A DNA stretch of 64,000 bases from assembly GCA_024752435.1 (NCBI GenBank), contig CP103025.1, forward strand, positions 1,116,001-1,180,000. The letters are read 5' to 3'. This document shows, piece by piece, positions 23,559-35,775 of the stretch (position 1 is its first letter; every line of letters begins with the position of its first letter). This DNA is from Allantophomopsis cytisporea (Eukaryota; Ascomycota; Leotiomycetes; Phacidiales; Phacidiaceae). The notes beneath the pieces are model-generated. The model was not told the origin of the DNA. It worked only from the letters and a program-made list of their open reading frames with translations, and made no database searches. The position numbers were made by a program, and so were the translations under genes.

Positions 23559-24333
23559 TCCGAAAGGAACTCAGCAGTCGCATTCAGTGGCATGGGCGAA
23601 AGGAGTGACTCCTAGTTTGAAAGAGCAACGACACGTTCAGAGTCTTGGGGACGGGGCCCCCGACTTTCTATAGCATACCCGGGGCTCAGCGCATAAGCCT
23701 CATATGAGAAAAAAAAGCCGAGGAAATGTGTGGAGACAACTTGGAAGATATCTTCTCAAATCGAAGACAGCATGCGCAAGTGCTGGAGTGGGTGGCATCA
23801 CTGAGCTGTAAGATATCCATTTGTGAGAAATATCTTGACATTTGTTTCTTGAAGGTGTGACTACTTCATTCTGTATACCTGGTGGCTTAGTTTATTGTAG
23901 TCAAATGAAACAGTTGCTTGTGCTAGGTGAGTTTCATTTCATACTATATTGGCACACTCCCCTGAAGGTCAAGTCGTGTTACGAAAGATATAATTGTTCA
24001 GCGTGTCAGTACATCCAAATGGCGACACACATGTTGCTGCGGCAACCTCTTTAGATAACAATGATCATCCGTATCCGCCCTTGCTTCCACCAAAGTATCA
24101 TCGACAGCACCCAGTTCTACGACAATTCTAAAGGCTTCAAAGCTTAATAGTACTGTTGATAATGACCACCATTGCATCATTGCCTTGCTCGTAAATTCTT
24201 GTTTCTTTTGTCTTATTGTGAAATTCTAGTCATAGTTAATTAGGAGATCGGATTTAATGTGACGCACAATCTCACATACTGTGAGAGTAGCTACGAACCA
24301 CATTCCTCGACTGAACATCGACACTTCCCAAAT
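23559..24333. other. Spacer between DAD2 and the TPX2-like gene
   Basis: About 775 bp with no recognisable coding sequence. It presumably carries the DAD2 terminator and the promoter of the next gene. Confidence 0.5.
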
Positions 24334-26769
24334 ATGGCGCCCATCACTCGTGCAAAGGCTAAACTGCCTGCCAAAGACAACAATGTTACACAGTCAAATA
24401 ATCTATCATCTTCTACTACTCACTTTGATAGATCACCCCTCGAAGAATCAAGTATCAATTTAGTCAAAGACCAGGTTAAGATACCAATGGACGACGGTAT
24501 TGACGCTGAGATTAAAGGTCTCAAGGCTGCTTTCCGCGATGCCATTGGAGCTGGCAGCAAGAAGCGAAAGAACAGAAATAGAAAGAGAAATGCGAAGCAA
24601 AACCAATTGAAATCTACATTTGAAGCTGAGGGATCTAGATATCAGAACGCCTGTCAAGATGAAAACGTACTCGACACACCGCCCGGATCAAGGGATCATT
24701 CCAACCAGGAACATGCTCAAGCTGGTGAACTCGGATTGTTTGATACTATCAGGGCAAAACTAACATCTCCAACTCCTCCCAAGCACATAGACCAGCGAAC
24801 AACATCAGGTTCTGTCATACCAACTTTACGTCGTACACGACATCAATCACGCTTGGAAGCACAGAGTTTGGACGATCACACAGGGCTACCTGACAAGACA
24901 TTAGCAAATACGAAAGACGGACCTTGGCTCAAACTCAACATGGGACCTCAAGGCTTTTCCGATACCATCGATGCAAGAATCGAGCACAACATGCAGAGCT
25001 TGACTTCATCCCCTCCAAGGGCAGGAACTCCAGAGGAACATGTTGACTCTCTTCAAAAAGTGATCGAGAAGAACAAGCTTACACAACATCACAATGTCGG
25101 ATGTGATGAATCAGTATTAGAAATTAGCGAACAGTCGTCAGGAAATACATCGATTTCGAAGACCGAAACCCATACATCGTTTGAAAGCTCTAAGGCCACG
25201 CCAACAAATGCCTCTCCGACCAAGTGTTCAAATGTTACTGGCACGCAGATTGAGATGGCAGAAGGTGCTCAAAAAGATTCACCACACCCACAAAACGAGT
25301 CGTCAGACTCTCTTGTGACACCAATGACCTCGAGAAGTCCAGTAAAGCCCGTCAAGCGAATTGAAGATAACATAGAAAAACTTGATGAGCAGCAGGACGA
25401 GATTGAGGCTGTACTTGGGTTCACGAACATGATGGACCGAGGTAGACCGAAGTCTCAGTTGTTGGAGATACAACGTAATTCAACCGGGAAGAAGGGCTTC
25501 GAAGGGTTGGGCTTGACTCCTAACGCACTTGCTCAAATCGCGAAAAGCCGCAATAAAGAAACCACACAACAGATGAAAATCTATTACCGAAGCAAAGCTG
25601 TAGATGATAGCGGACCTAGCAAACACGCTTCGGCAATGCGTAATACCGAGAGTAGCTCATCTGGAAAGACTGTCACCTTTGATGAGAATGTCGAGCATTC
25701 CTCACAAAATGAGTGTGTTGAGCCAACAAAGGTAACGACCGATTCAAAGTCAGAATATTCTTCTGGTGCAGCAACTATTGGCCGTATCGCTCTCAAGACT
25801 ACTACAAAGAACCCATCATCCCTCCCTAGAATCGATTTTTCGATAGAACCTCGAACAACTCCCGAGTTGCGAAAGACAAAATCAATGCCCTTCAAAGCGA
25901 ACAATGATCGAACTGATAATATTAGTAGACCAATTGTCAAAAGTCTCTTGCCACCAAAGCAGCTGACTAAATCAGTCAAGCCTGCGACCCGGCCAGCATT
26001 CGAATTACCTGGAGATGCCGTTGCACGCAAACTCAAAGAGCAGCGTGAAGCTCGTCTCTCGCAACGGGATTCGGGATACGAATCCCCTACAGGCTCCTCT
26101 ACACTTGCTCTCTCAAAACGTACAATCAGGTCATCCAAGCCACCCACCAGACCAGCGTTTGAGCTTCCAGGTGACGAGGTTTCTCGCAAGAAAAAGGAAG
26201 CCATTAAAGCACGCCTCGAAGCTGAAGAGGCTGATGAGAAACGCCGGCGAGAGTTCAAGGCTAAGCCTTTGCGCAAAAGTACCTCTGTAGCTGCTTTGCC
26301 ACGCGATACAGCTGCAAGCCGTGCACGTCATGCTAGGCTCGGCCAAAACACTGACGAGGAGAACTCGAAGCTAGAGCGTCCGTTCAGCAATCTTTCCCTT
26401 AATAAACGTGCCTCTACCGTCGGAATGCATCGCCCTTCTCTTGTAGTCTTGGATCGAGTCAGTACACCAACTGTTCGTCTCCGTGTACCAGGCCCTGCAG
26501 CCATTGTCTCTGCTTCCATCGAGAATTTTGAGACTACCCGAGCTACGAGCAGTCTAGGTGACTGCAAGAGGACAATAACGAGCAAGCGTGGCAAGGAGAT
26601 ATATCAAAGAGCGCAGCATCTGAGCGAAGACCTTGAGACTGAAAGACGTGAGAGGGAGGACGCTGCCAGAAGAGCCAGAGCTGAAGCTGCAGAGAAGGGT
26701 AGACAGGCTAGTCGGGAGTGGGCTGAGAAACAGAAAGCTAAGAAAGCGGAGCAGGATTTTTTTGTCTGA
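24334..26769 (+). CDS. Large disordered coiled-coil protein with two TPX2-like FELPG repeats
   Basis: A single exon of 811 codons, with the start at the first ATG (MAPITRAKAKLP). Two related blocks at about residues 550-580 and 603-650 share TRPAFELPGD, then a basic helix with Arg/Lys-Glu runs. The second block continues into RREFKAKPLR and a SRARHARL stretch. F-x-L, basic helix and F-K-A-x-P is the pattern of TPX2/WVD2-type microtubule-binding modules, so a spindle role is plausible, but I infer this from pattern only. The C-terminal 60 residues form a charged coiled coil rich in E, R and K. An N-terminal KKRKNRNRKRN stretch near residue 75 could be a nuclear signal. It could instead be an unrelated disordered protein. 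Confidence 0.75.
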   Translation: MAPITRAKAKLPAKDNNVTQSNNLSSSTTHFDRSPLEESSINLVKDQVKIPMDDGIDAEIKGLKAAFRDAIGAGSKKRKNRNRKRNAKQNQLKSTFEAEGSRYQNACQDENVLDTPPGSRDHSNQEHAQAGELGLFDTIRAKLTSPTPPKHIDQRTTSGSVIPTLRRTRHQSRLEAQSLDDHTGLPDKTLANTKDGPWLKLNMGPQGFSDTIDARIEHNMQSLTSSPPRAGTPEEHVDSLQKVIEKNKLTQHHNVGCDESVLEISEQSSGNTSISKTETHTSFESSKATPTNASPTKCSNVTGTQIEMAEGAQKDSPHPQNESSDSLVTPMTSRSPVKPVKRIEDNIEKLDEQQDEIEAVLGFTNMMDRGRPKSQLLEIQRNSTGKKGFEGLGLTPNALAQIAKSRNKETTQQMKIYYRSKAVDDSGPSKHASAMRNTESSSSGKTVTFDENVEHSSQNECVEPTKVTTDSKSEYSSGAATIGRIALKTTTKNPSSLPRIDFSIEPRTTPELRKTKSMPFKANNDRTDNISRPIVKSLLPPKQLTKSVKPATRPAFELPGDAVARKLKEQREARLSQRDSGYESPTGSSTLALSKRTIRSSKPPTRPAFELPGDEVSRKKKEAIKARLEAEEADEKRRREFKAKPLRKSTSVAALPRDTAASRARHARLGQNTDEENSKLERPFSNLSLNKRASTVGMHRPSLVVLDRVSTPTVRLRVPGPAAIVSASIENFETTRATSSLGDCKRTITSKRGKEIYQRAQHLSEDLETERREREDAARRARAEAAEKGRQASREWAEKQKAKKAEQDFFV

Positions 26770-27194
26770 CTACTAAGCTTGGTGCTTTTGGCAGGCTGTA
26801 TCAAGTGAAGAGTGATGTCGACATTGTCTTGAGATTGCCTTAAGATCGTGTAGGTTTATCAAAGGCTCTCATTTTCTTTGGTGCCCTAATTATTGTCCCG
26901 GACAGCATCGATTCTGTTTATTGGAGGTTAAAAGGGGGTGCTTAAGGTTTCTTTTTCCTCAGGGAAGAGATGAATGATAATTCAAAAAGATCATTTGTCA
27001 TGTGGTATGGACTACTTCAGGTATGATTCACGAAATCGGAGGAGTACAGCATGGATGGATCGCACAGCGCACGAATTCTTTTTCAGTTTGCGTTTCTAGG
27101 ACTATGAACAAAAGTGTCTACTTTAGTTATATACTTGTAGCACCGCGAACTTACAAATACCAAACTTCTTAATTCCATGCTACTTTCCTTTCCC
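26770..27194. other. Convergent 3' region
   Basis: About 425 bp between the TPX2-like gene (+) and the carboxylesterase (-). No feature is recognised beyond presumed 3' UTRs. Confidence 0.5.
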
Positions 27195-28968
27195 TCATAT
27201 CTTAGTTTGCAATTTGGAGCCCGCAGTCCGAGACCACCAAAAGTCTCTTTCAGCGACCATCCACGTATCATCCACCATTCTTGTTGCAGTCCCTGGATTT
27301 CTTCCCCCAGCCAACTCATTATTCCCCTCCCCAAACATCATAAGCTTCCCTGTATCATTCTCATATCTCGACCAAACGGGTCTCTCATTTACCATCCCCT
27401 CCCCCTTATTCGGCTCCCCAAATGCAATGAAGCTTGTCCAATAAGCATGCATGCTCCCCGCCACATTCGCCAGCGCTTCCGACGAATTAACAATATTCTG
27501 ACTGTAGGTGACGAATTGGCCGTGGTCACCATGATTGACACCCCCTACAATAGATCCCTTAACATCAAAGTGATACAAGTAAACCGGCGCCTCAGGGTGC
27601 GTGGCTGCGTAATGCGCGGTCTGTCGTACAGGCGCCGCATACGCAAATTGCCCATATGCTGCCTCGACGCGCTCAAACTGTGCACCCAGGGCCGGGTGGC
27701 GGAGACGAGCATATCGCGATTTAGGATCCGCCGCTGGGTCCGGGTAGACCTTTTCAAGAGCCTGGATATCCGCCTCAGAGAAGTCAGGGCGCAGGGTGCG
27801 GAAGAAACTGCTGAACTCAGAGGATTCTGACATATTCTGTGGCACGAAGGCTGACCCTTCGTTCGTGTTGAAGCCGGTGAGTATTGGTATCTTGAGCCAC
27901 GAGTGAGTTTGCCATGAGGACAGCGGCGTGTGTACCACGTCATTGTCAATCACAGGCTGCCATGGCCAGCAGACTGAAGGAGCATAGGCGCCAAAGATGG
28001 TCTCTGAGGCTTCTTGGATTGAGCTTACCGGGAGGGTACGGAGGTGTGGGATTATCTGGTCGCGGGGGAGGTTTCGACAATTCAGATGGGTGAGAAACTC
28101 AAGGAACTGGGTCTCATGTTGCGGATGATCCGGCGTCCAAACATTTCGTGCTGTACAGGCGCCAGATTCGAGGATGGCACGGTGGAAGAGACCGGCGTTC
28201 TTTGTGTTGCTCAAATGATGTCCAACCTGTAGTGATGATATAAGTATCACGTGATAGTATTCAACTCATATTCAGATAAGAGAACAGGCACTGAAACTCT
28301 AATGGTGTTCGAGGTCAATGAAAAGGACGACTTACACTGTGGGCGCCAGCAGATAATCCCATGACCGTAACGTTGTTTGGGTCGCCTCCAAATCCACTGA
28401 TGTTTTCCTGAACCCATTCTAGAAGGGCAATCTGATCCTTCAGCCCAACATTCAGTAGACCCAGCTCTGCAGTGAGTTTGGAAGGCAAAAAGCCCAAAGC
28501 ACCAATACGATAATTGAAAGTCACTCCAATGATGGGTTCTGAGGACCATGCGACCAAAGATGGAATATCTCTGTCATTGGCATCACCAAAATTGAATGAG
28601 CCTCCATGAATATATACCAAAACAGGTAGTTTGACATTCTCATGGCTCTCTCCTAGTTGAGGGCGGTATACATTCAAATTCAAACAATCTTCGCTCATCG
28701 AAGAACTTGCTGGTCCCATCGTCGATGAAGGACAAATTGGTCCATGCTTCGCCGCATTGAAGATCTCAGTGCTCTGCTTGGAAATTCTTATAGGAGGCGC
28801 AAATCTTCTTGAGCCAGAAGTGGGAAGGGCGTAAGGAATGCCCAGAAAGCACTCAAGCGTTTGAGGGAATGGGCCATGAGCCTCAGCGCCGACGTAGGTC
28901 CCTTGGCGAAGTTGTACGCTGGGATGTCTTATCAGCATATTCAACGACTTCTTCATGATGCCAGACAT
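27195..28968 (-). CDS. Type-B carboxylesterase (alpha/beta hydrolase)
   Basis: Two exons, 28968-28336 and 28226-27195, are joined across a 109-bp intron directly after GLSAGAHS and give 554 aa. The oxyanion-hole motif HGGSF and the Ser nucleophile in GLSAG (about residue 206) are visible. A Glu lies in TGFNTNEGSAF (about 334) and a His in GGVNHGDHG (about 443), which completes a Ser-Glu-His triad in the expected order. No signal peptide follows the ATG at 28968, so a cytoplasmic enzyme is likely; substrate unknown. An upstream frame extension lacks an ATG. The next gene upstream on the same strand is an MFS transporter, so the two could act on one imported compound, but the 1-kb spacer gives no direct support. 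Confidence 0.88.
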
Positions 28969-30030
28969 TACAACGAGATGACAATTTCGAGATAACCGGT
29001 GAATTATGGGTCTTCGGTGAATAGTAGCGAGGCTACTACTCACGTCGTTCGTTAGTCATTAAGTGCGGGAGTGACCGCTCACGCATTGATTGGTCTTGGT
29101 CTTCGCCTTCTTAAAGAAAAAGGAGCACTTATCCCATATCGCTGAGACTTTGCTCGAAGTATGATATCCGAACAATGTCTACGAATCTTTGTAACACCTA
29201 CCGATTATTGTAATTGTGGGCAAAGGTAGTCTTCTGTCTCCGAATCCATTATCATGCTAGGTCAAGGAGGGTGTTTGCCGTGCAGTAGAATGTTGCAGAC
29301 ATAGGTCGTTTACATACACTGAGCCGCAAACGTGGCATATGCACTACAAATGAATACCGCACGCATGATATTTACTTCTCTCATGTTACACCAGGTCGAG
29401 TCTTCAGTACACGATGTGTTTAAGGCTTTAATATTATCATACAAACATTGTCGATTATATCATTTCGCTTCTATGAAACGATCAAAATTTCAGTCGATTA
29501 TTTTCGTGCCGGATTAAAATCTTGTGCATGTATCTTGTTAGCTTTACAGCGACAATATTACGTGTACAAGAGTTATCATCTTCATTGTTCTTTTTGATAT
29601 ACATAACGTCAAGCTAAAATCAACAAGTCCTCTCAAGTTGTCGATGAGATCGAATTGAAGCTTGGTTACTAGCACATGGGATCTGGGGGTTCTAGGACTA
29701 GAATTCAAGGATCTATTAAAAGGCTTGGAACCAAACAAGTTTAATAATTTATGCCAAGTCTCCAAGATCAACGCATTTGGAAACTGACAGCTTTGATAGA
29801 AGGAGTTCAGTTAGTAAGGAAAAAGAATTTTTTCAGTTCGTTACAGGACGCCAATTTGCAGTGACGATATCCGTTCTGACTGTTGTATTCTTGCCTTCGT
29901 TTGCTATAGCTGTAAGTTTGCATATTATATTTGATCAGAACATCATGACAACACCCCATCATCAAGCACCGAGTTCCAGGAAACCTATATCAACAATGGG
30001 AAGGACTCTTCGATATTCATTCCACTACGT
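28969..30030. other. Spacer between MFS transporter and esterase
   Basis: About 1060 bp. One plus-strand open frame near 29777-30034 encodes a hydrophobic segment but begins with a non-AUG codon and has no family resemblance I can name. Otherwise nothing is seen. Confidence 0.45.
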
Positions 30031-31667
30031 CTAAAGATTATACCGGAATCCCAACGCCCGATCATCCTCATAACCATTCCCAAGACTCCCTTCCGCCACC
30101 AGTCTATCCTTCTGCTTGTTCCTCCACTTCAATAGCGCCCAAATCGCCACGATACCACCAAGCGCACAAGTCTCCATGACAGCACTGACAGCATTCCCAC
30201 TAACGTACCTCGGCCCACCATTGGATGGATAGATGTTACTCGCCACGACGCCTGAGATATTGCCGAGGGATGCGAACAGCGGGATGCCGACGGAACGCTT
30301 GTAGTCCGGCGATAGGTTGTTGGACACCCAAGTCAGCATCAGGCAGTTGTACAGGTACATGCCCGATGCGCATAGAAACATCGCAAAGTAACCGGCGCCT
30401 ACTGATGCGGTGCTGGAGACGAGAATGTAGCCGACGATGACGGGTAGTGCTGCCACAAGGAGGACGGGATATCGCAGGCGCAGGCGGTCGGAGATCGTGG
30501 TGCCGGTTATGAGAGAGATGCAGGCGAGCACGTAGACGGGGATGGTGAGATAGTTTGCTTGGATGGAGGTGTATCTATGGCAATGGATTAGCTCTTGCAT
30601 GTGACGAGATGAAGTACCTTTTGCATTTGGGATAGGACATACCCGAGACCCTTGATGATGGTAGGGAGGAAGGTACTGAAGCCGAATATGGGAATGGAAG
30701 AGCAGAAGAAGGTCAGAGAGGCGAGGTAGATGAAAGGATCCGTGAATGCCATGCGGGCATACTTCCACTCGAACTTCGACTCGCCCTTGAACATGATATC
30801 TCGTTCCTTGCGCATACGCATGCACCCCTTCTCCTCCTCAGTCAAGAACCAAGCAGTCTCCGGCTCCGATGGCAGAGTGAAGTAGCAGATAGAGCAAAGA
30901 ACGACCGAGATGGCGCCCTCGATGATGAACAGCCATCGCCAAGGCGCAAGACCGAGTCTCGTCCCCCCGGACTGAATTCCATAAGCAATGAGGCCCCCGA
31001 AGGCGCCGGACGCCGCATTGCAGCCATAGCAGAGGGCGACGCGTTTGCCCTGGCTTTCGCGCGCCCAGATGGTCGACATGATGAAGACGATGCCTGGCAG
31101 GAGACCCGCCTCGAAGAAGCCGAGCAGTAGGCGCACAATGATGGCTTGCGTGTAGGTCTGGATGAAGCCGGTGCAGAGTGTGGTTATGGACCAGGATACC
31201 ATCACTATGCCGAGCATTTTCTTGGGCCCGAAGCGCTTGATGAGCATCACACAGGGGGTCTCGAAGATGATGTAGGTGATATAGAACAGGGTCGACATCG
31301 TGTTGAATTGCGTTCCAACCATACCAACGCCTTCTTCAAAGCCGAAGACTTTGGCATTTCCTGCGATGTATCAGCAATGTTGAGGTTCTGGAAAATAACA
31401 GTTGCTCGGTTCGTTGGAGTGCTTCAAGAGGGCTCTTGACATACCGATGTTTGAGCGGTCTAGGTAGCAGAGAATCAGGATCGTGGCGAGCTGTGGCATG
31501 AGATATTTGTCGAATTTGCGCAGCGTTCGTCGCTCCAGCTCTGGATCGATAAAGAGTTCCGTCGCTGAGATCTCTGATGTAGGGATCTCTTCATCTTTCA
31601 TGCTCATTCTCGAGCTTCCTGCTGCTTTGGCATCGACCGCCGCCTCCCCATTCTTGATGTCCTGCAT
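30031..31667 (-). CDS. MFS transporter, anion:cation symporter (allantoate/nicotinate permease-like)
   Basis: Three exons, 31667-31445, 31360-30643 and 30574-30031, give 1485 nt and 494 aa, the usual length for this family. It is a 12-helix plasma-membrane carrier of the Dal5/Tna1-like group, which imports carboxylated small molecules with protons. Hallmarks are YLDRSNIGNAK in the first helix-loop, TQFNTMSTLFYITYIIFE, RLLLGFFEAG and the WRWLFIIEG motif before helix 6. The N-terminus is cytosolic and charged. Introns of 84 and 68 bp have GT-AG ends that restore GNAK and GLGYTSIQ. Substrate cannot be told from sequence. The esterase lies downstream on the same strand. Confidence 0.9.
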
Positions 31668-33472
31668 TGTTTCCGACTATCAACGCAGCGTCGAGACCAA
31701 CAGTTCTGCGACCTTGGAAGCGCAATTCAATGAGCGTCACAGGCAGAGAAATGACAGCTTTAGATGAAGAAGGACATTTTGTTTTCTGGTTATCTTCATA
31801 TACATATAAATCGCCACTCCTGTGACTTCGCAGTCTCGTTATCGCCATGCTATTCAGCGAAACCATGGGTGCAGATACGTAAGAACCATTTTCACCAGCC
31901 ATCATAAGTGGGTGATAGACAGATTCAATAGCGTGCAGCTCTTGATGTGCTCACAACAGCAAATGAAAACAGCATTTCTTGCGCAAGGGCATCAAGAGCG
32001 CGGCGTGAAGGCATCTTTCTTGCCAAGACCATTTTGCTCGCTGTGCATGTTCATGATAACCTAAGATCGTCAACGGTACGGGAGGTTATCGCCAGCGATA
32101 AGCTGATAGGCGTGTTCTGGCGATTGACCGAGGGGACGATTTACACACATTGACCTTCACCTCATGGCTTAAAGAGAACGACAAGAAAGAAAAGCGCTGG
32201 AAGACGGATGGAAGAAATCTTGATTTACCGTGCAGCACGTAGTCATGATTATCAGCATACCTTATTGCAGATGCTTGAAAATATGCTTGCTATTTACCCT
32301 GTGGAAATTCTGTTCATGACCGAAGAATCCGACTCGATAACCTACAGTGGATCGAATGACCATCCTTCCAGGCCCAGTACCGTGGAATGTTAGTAAATGA
32401 TTACTTTTGAATAATATGAACTCTGGACGATCTTAGGTCTCCGGAGTGAAAGAGCTTGAAAGGGAATATGAGAGAAACAGTAGAAGGGGTCGCGATGTTT
32501 TTGAAATGCCCAGAATAATCGGAGACTGTGTTGCCCTCATCATATTCATGTCTCGAAAGTGTACTTTGGCGTACACCGAGGGACACGAATGACGAGCTCG
32601 AATTCCCGGAATTAGTTTGCAGATGTTCATTGTTCTTCATCAACGACATTGTCATTGTTATTATTGTTATCGTTACATCACAAACATAATACAAGCCTGG
32701 TATTACGTATATTAATGTTCCCATAGGCATTTTTTGTTGTTGTCATCGTCGTCGTCGTACATCGCATTCCGCACGCTGTACGTAGTACACAGAGTACGAA
32801 GCCCCATACCTCGACCTCGGTACATAGTGATGATAGACACAGCATGGAGCTGGCTGGCCATGAACAGCGGACATTTCAGAGTGGATTCTCGTGTGGGTGC
32901 TCATCTCGACAAGCAAAAGACACACCCAGCTGTCTGCGCATATCGATGGCAAATTGGCCAATGACCATAACGACGGGGATTGGAAGCCCTCAAACCTGGC
33001 TATATTTGGAGTGATGTGGCGCACATTCTCACACTGTCGCGTGGAGCCAAAGCAAGGAGCGAGCCCAGAACTGTTGGACAGAAAAGTCCTCTGCTGCATT
33101 AGACAACCTCATGTTTATTGTTCGTGCTACTGTCATTACTGATTTAGTCCACTATGGAGACCATTAAGAAGGGTATTGGCATGAATCAACTGAATCAGAG
33201 TTGTCTGAAGAGAACTTATACCGGCTAAACTTCTGATGGAAAATAGGTCTTTGCAGGCAGTAAGTACCTAAGTGAGATCCGGTACCGACAAGGACATGGC
33301 TCTCTCTTCGCTGTTTGATTCCCGTGCTCCGCGGGACCTAGAGGTCCTACTTTTGGAGGGGGCGTTCTCTTAGGCGATAAAAAGAAATGATCTGGAAGGG
33401 TGGAAGGGTTGCGTGGATTTGAATAGATGTCGCAGCGCTATTGTTGTGCCATGTCGACGGCAGTCTTAGGGC

Positions 33473-33501
33473 TGAGAGAGAGAGAGAGAGAGAGAGAGAG
33501 G
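33473..33501. repeat. GA dinucleotide microsatellite
   Basis: About fourteen GA units are directly visible, followed by GA-rich sequence. Confidence 0.9.
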
Positions 33502-34795
33502 GGAAGAGAGAAGAGGAGAGGGACACAGATGAGAGTGGGGTTTGGTACAATACATAGATAGATGGGCGTGTAAGAGCAACTGTGGATCGGTGATGAGAGA
33601 AGTGACAGAGAGAGTTCTCTTGTTCTCAAGCACGCACAAGCCCTGAACGAAGGAAGGCTAGAATAACCACGTAGATGTGCAAGTCACGTATGTACGTACT
33701 CTATGTGAAGGCATGAATAGAGGAGGCTGAGGCATCTCAATGGAGCGAGGCATTGATAGCCATGTTGTGTCGGAGGATGTATTTAGAAAGACAAGAACAA
33801 CCCGAGTCGAGTAATCTTTGTAACATTTATGGAGTTGTAATATTCTGGAATAAGATGTCTGTGGTCTACGCGCAATCCTCTGAATCTGATGGACCACGAA
33901 GAACTGGAGCGGTTTTGGGTTGGGCCCCCACTCCTCTCCCCTCTCTGTACGTAGTAGTACCCTCCGTGCCTCTCTCTCCCCTCCCCCCCTCAGTTTTGTT
34001 TGGCTGAATCCACACTGGTGTGCAGTGGTACATACATTCTGACCCTACATGAGCTGCAACTGGTGCTTCTCCTGTTCCTGAGTAACTACTTGTGGCTTAG
34101 TCTATATTGCTGGGTGGTGTTCCTAGCGGGTACTATGGAAAGACTTTCGTCGGACCCTCCCTGATCCTGGCGACATCTCATTTGTTCCAATGCTTGCATG
34201 AGCACTCCTGAAATGCCATAACAACGGTGATGGCTTGAACCCATGAACTGCAGCAGACAGCAGCAGCATCCGATACGCTCACACCGGTGCACATTCTCGG
34301 ATCCAGGAATACAGAGTGGTCGAAACGGTGACGAGATTCATATGGCCATACGACGACTATACGAAGAAGCATAGGGTATGTATGTATGTATACGAGAATA
34401 GAGAATAGAGAATGGAGAATGAATGAAGAATGGAAGATGCAGGAGATACAAAAGAACATGTCATATCCATCTGTAGATAGGCGACGATGGATACGCCATA
34501 GACAATGAATGAAGCTGAACTGCATCTCGAACTTACTGCTGCTGCTGCTGCTGCTCTCCTGTTCATTTGCATGACACCAATGATTGTTTATTACTCCTCC
34601 TACCAGTCAGTCATCCGAATGCACCTTGAATCCTACAAGCACTCATACATATCAACACGAACATGCAATATATTTCATGGCCCTTAATACTGCGGAAACG
34701 AGCAGGCGTAGGGAAGATCAACACCCTCTGCTTCTTTTGACTCCCATACGAGATACTCTGCTGTATTCTAGAACTCTACTCTGTTTGCTTTACTT

Positions 34796-34875
34796 GGCTC
34801 TGCTCTGCTCTACTCTGCTCTACTCGGCTCTACTCTGCTCTACTCTGCTCTACTCTGCTCTACTCTGCTCTACTC
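34796..34875. repeat. 10-bp tandem repeat (CTCTGCTCTA unit)
   Basis: About eight near-perfect copies of a 10-bp unit in non-coding sequence, with one substitution (CTCGG for CTCTG) in the third copy. Confidence 0.88.
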
Positions 34876-35775
34876 ATTCACGATGTCTCCGTCTGCTTCA
34901 ACAATGAAAATAGACCATCATCAGTCAACTCCACTCATTCAGTCATCCATTCATCCATTCAATGCTTCTCGTGTCATGCTCCATCGTATCACGCCTTGAC
35001 ACCTTTACCTATCTATGTATTTACGCCGCTTTTCACTCTCGTTACAAGCCCTTCAGCCCTCTTCCCTCTCGTGCGCTCTTTCTCTCTATCCCCCCCTGAA
35101 CAAGGCCATCTTCCCGCCGTCTGCTGGTCCCAACACCAAGGCCACTTCTATTCCCTGTCATCGCACAGGCTAGCCGCATGTCCATCCCATCTTACCCAAA
35201 CCTCCAGACTCACTCACCCGCATTTCTCTAATCCTATTCTATCCCATCCCCATCACACACTCTCTCTCGACCTTTCCTTTCCCCTTCAACCCTCCAAATC
35301 CGAACATTCGCTCAACCTCCGCCCTACCCAGACCCTTTCTACTCCCCAAATACCTCTCAATCCACGTTCTTTACCTGTGCCAGTCTTCGGCCTTGCCATT
35401 CCTTTGGAACTTTAAAATAAATCCTCGACGAATAATTATACCATATTCGATCAGGCTCTACACTCCTTAATACCTAACTTTTGTCATTCATTGCCGGTCG
35501 TTTGAGCATCTCATCCATCTACGTTTCTTCGTCGTCCAAAATCATCAGCAGCATCCTTTCGTGTCCTACGCATTGAATTCATTATTCTAGAGACGAATCA
35601 CCTCACGAAAAACAATAAGCAGTCCTCGAACGACTTACGGATGTGCCTTCTTCCACGGATATAGACTATAAATCGTCATTTTTCACTCGACAACCCCAGG
35701 ATTTGGAGTTGCCGCTTTGCATTCCATACAGCACGTTTTTTTTAAGATCCAACATTCCAATCATATTCCGCCATC

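Larger units (their letters stand above)
31668..35775. other. Gene-free stretch; distal part is CT-rich leader
   Basis: About 4.1 kb without a recognisable gene. It holds a GA microsatellite near 33473-33501 and a 10-bp tandem repeat near 34796-34875. From about 34,990 the plus strand is strongly pyrimidine-rich, which resembles the promoter and long 5' leader of the membrane-protein gene that follows. Confidence 0.5.

Noticed and set aside
29777..30034. Hydrophobic plus-strand frame upstream of the MFS stop codon
   Set aside because: It begins at TTG, runs into the 3' end of the MFS gene, and has no recognisable domain.
32401..32730. 109-codon minus-strand frame starting with ATG
   Set aside because: No homology, unusual composition, and no splice or promoter context. 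Likely chance.
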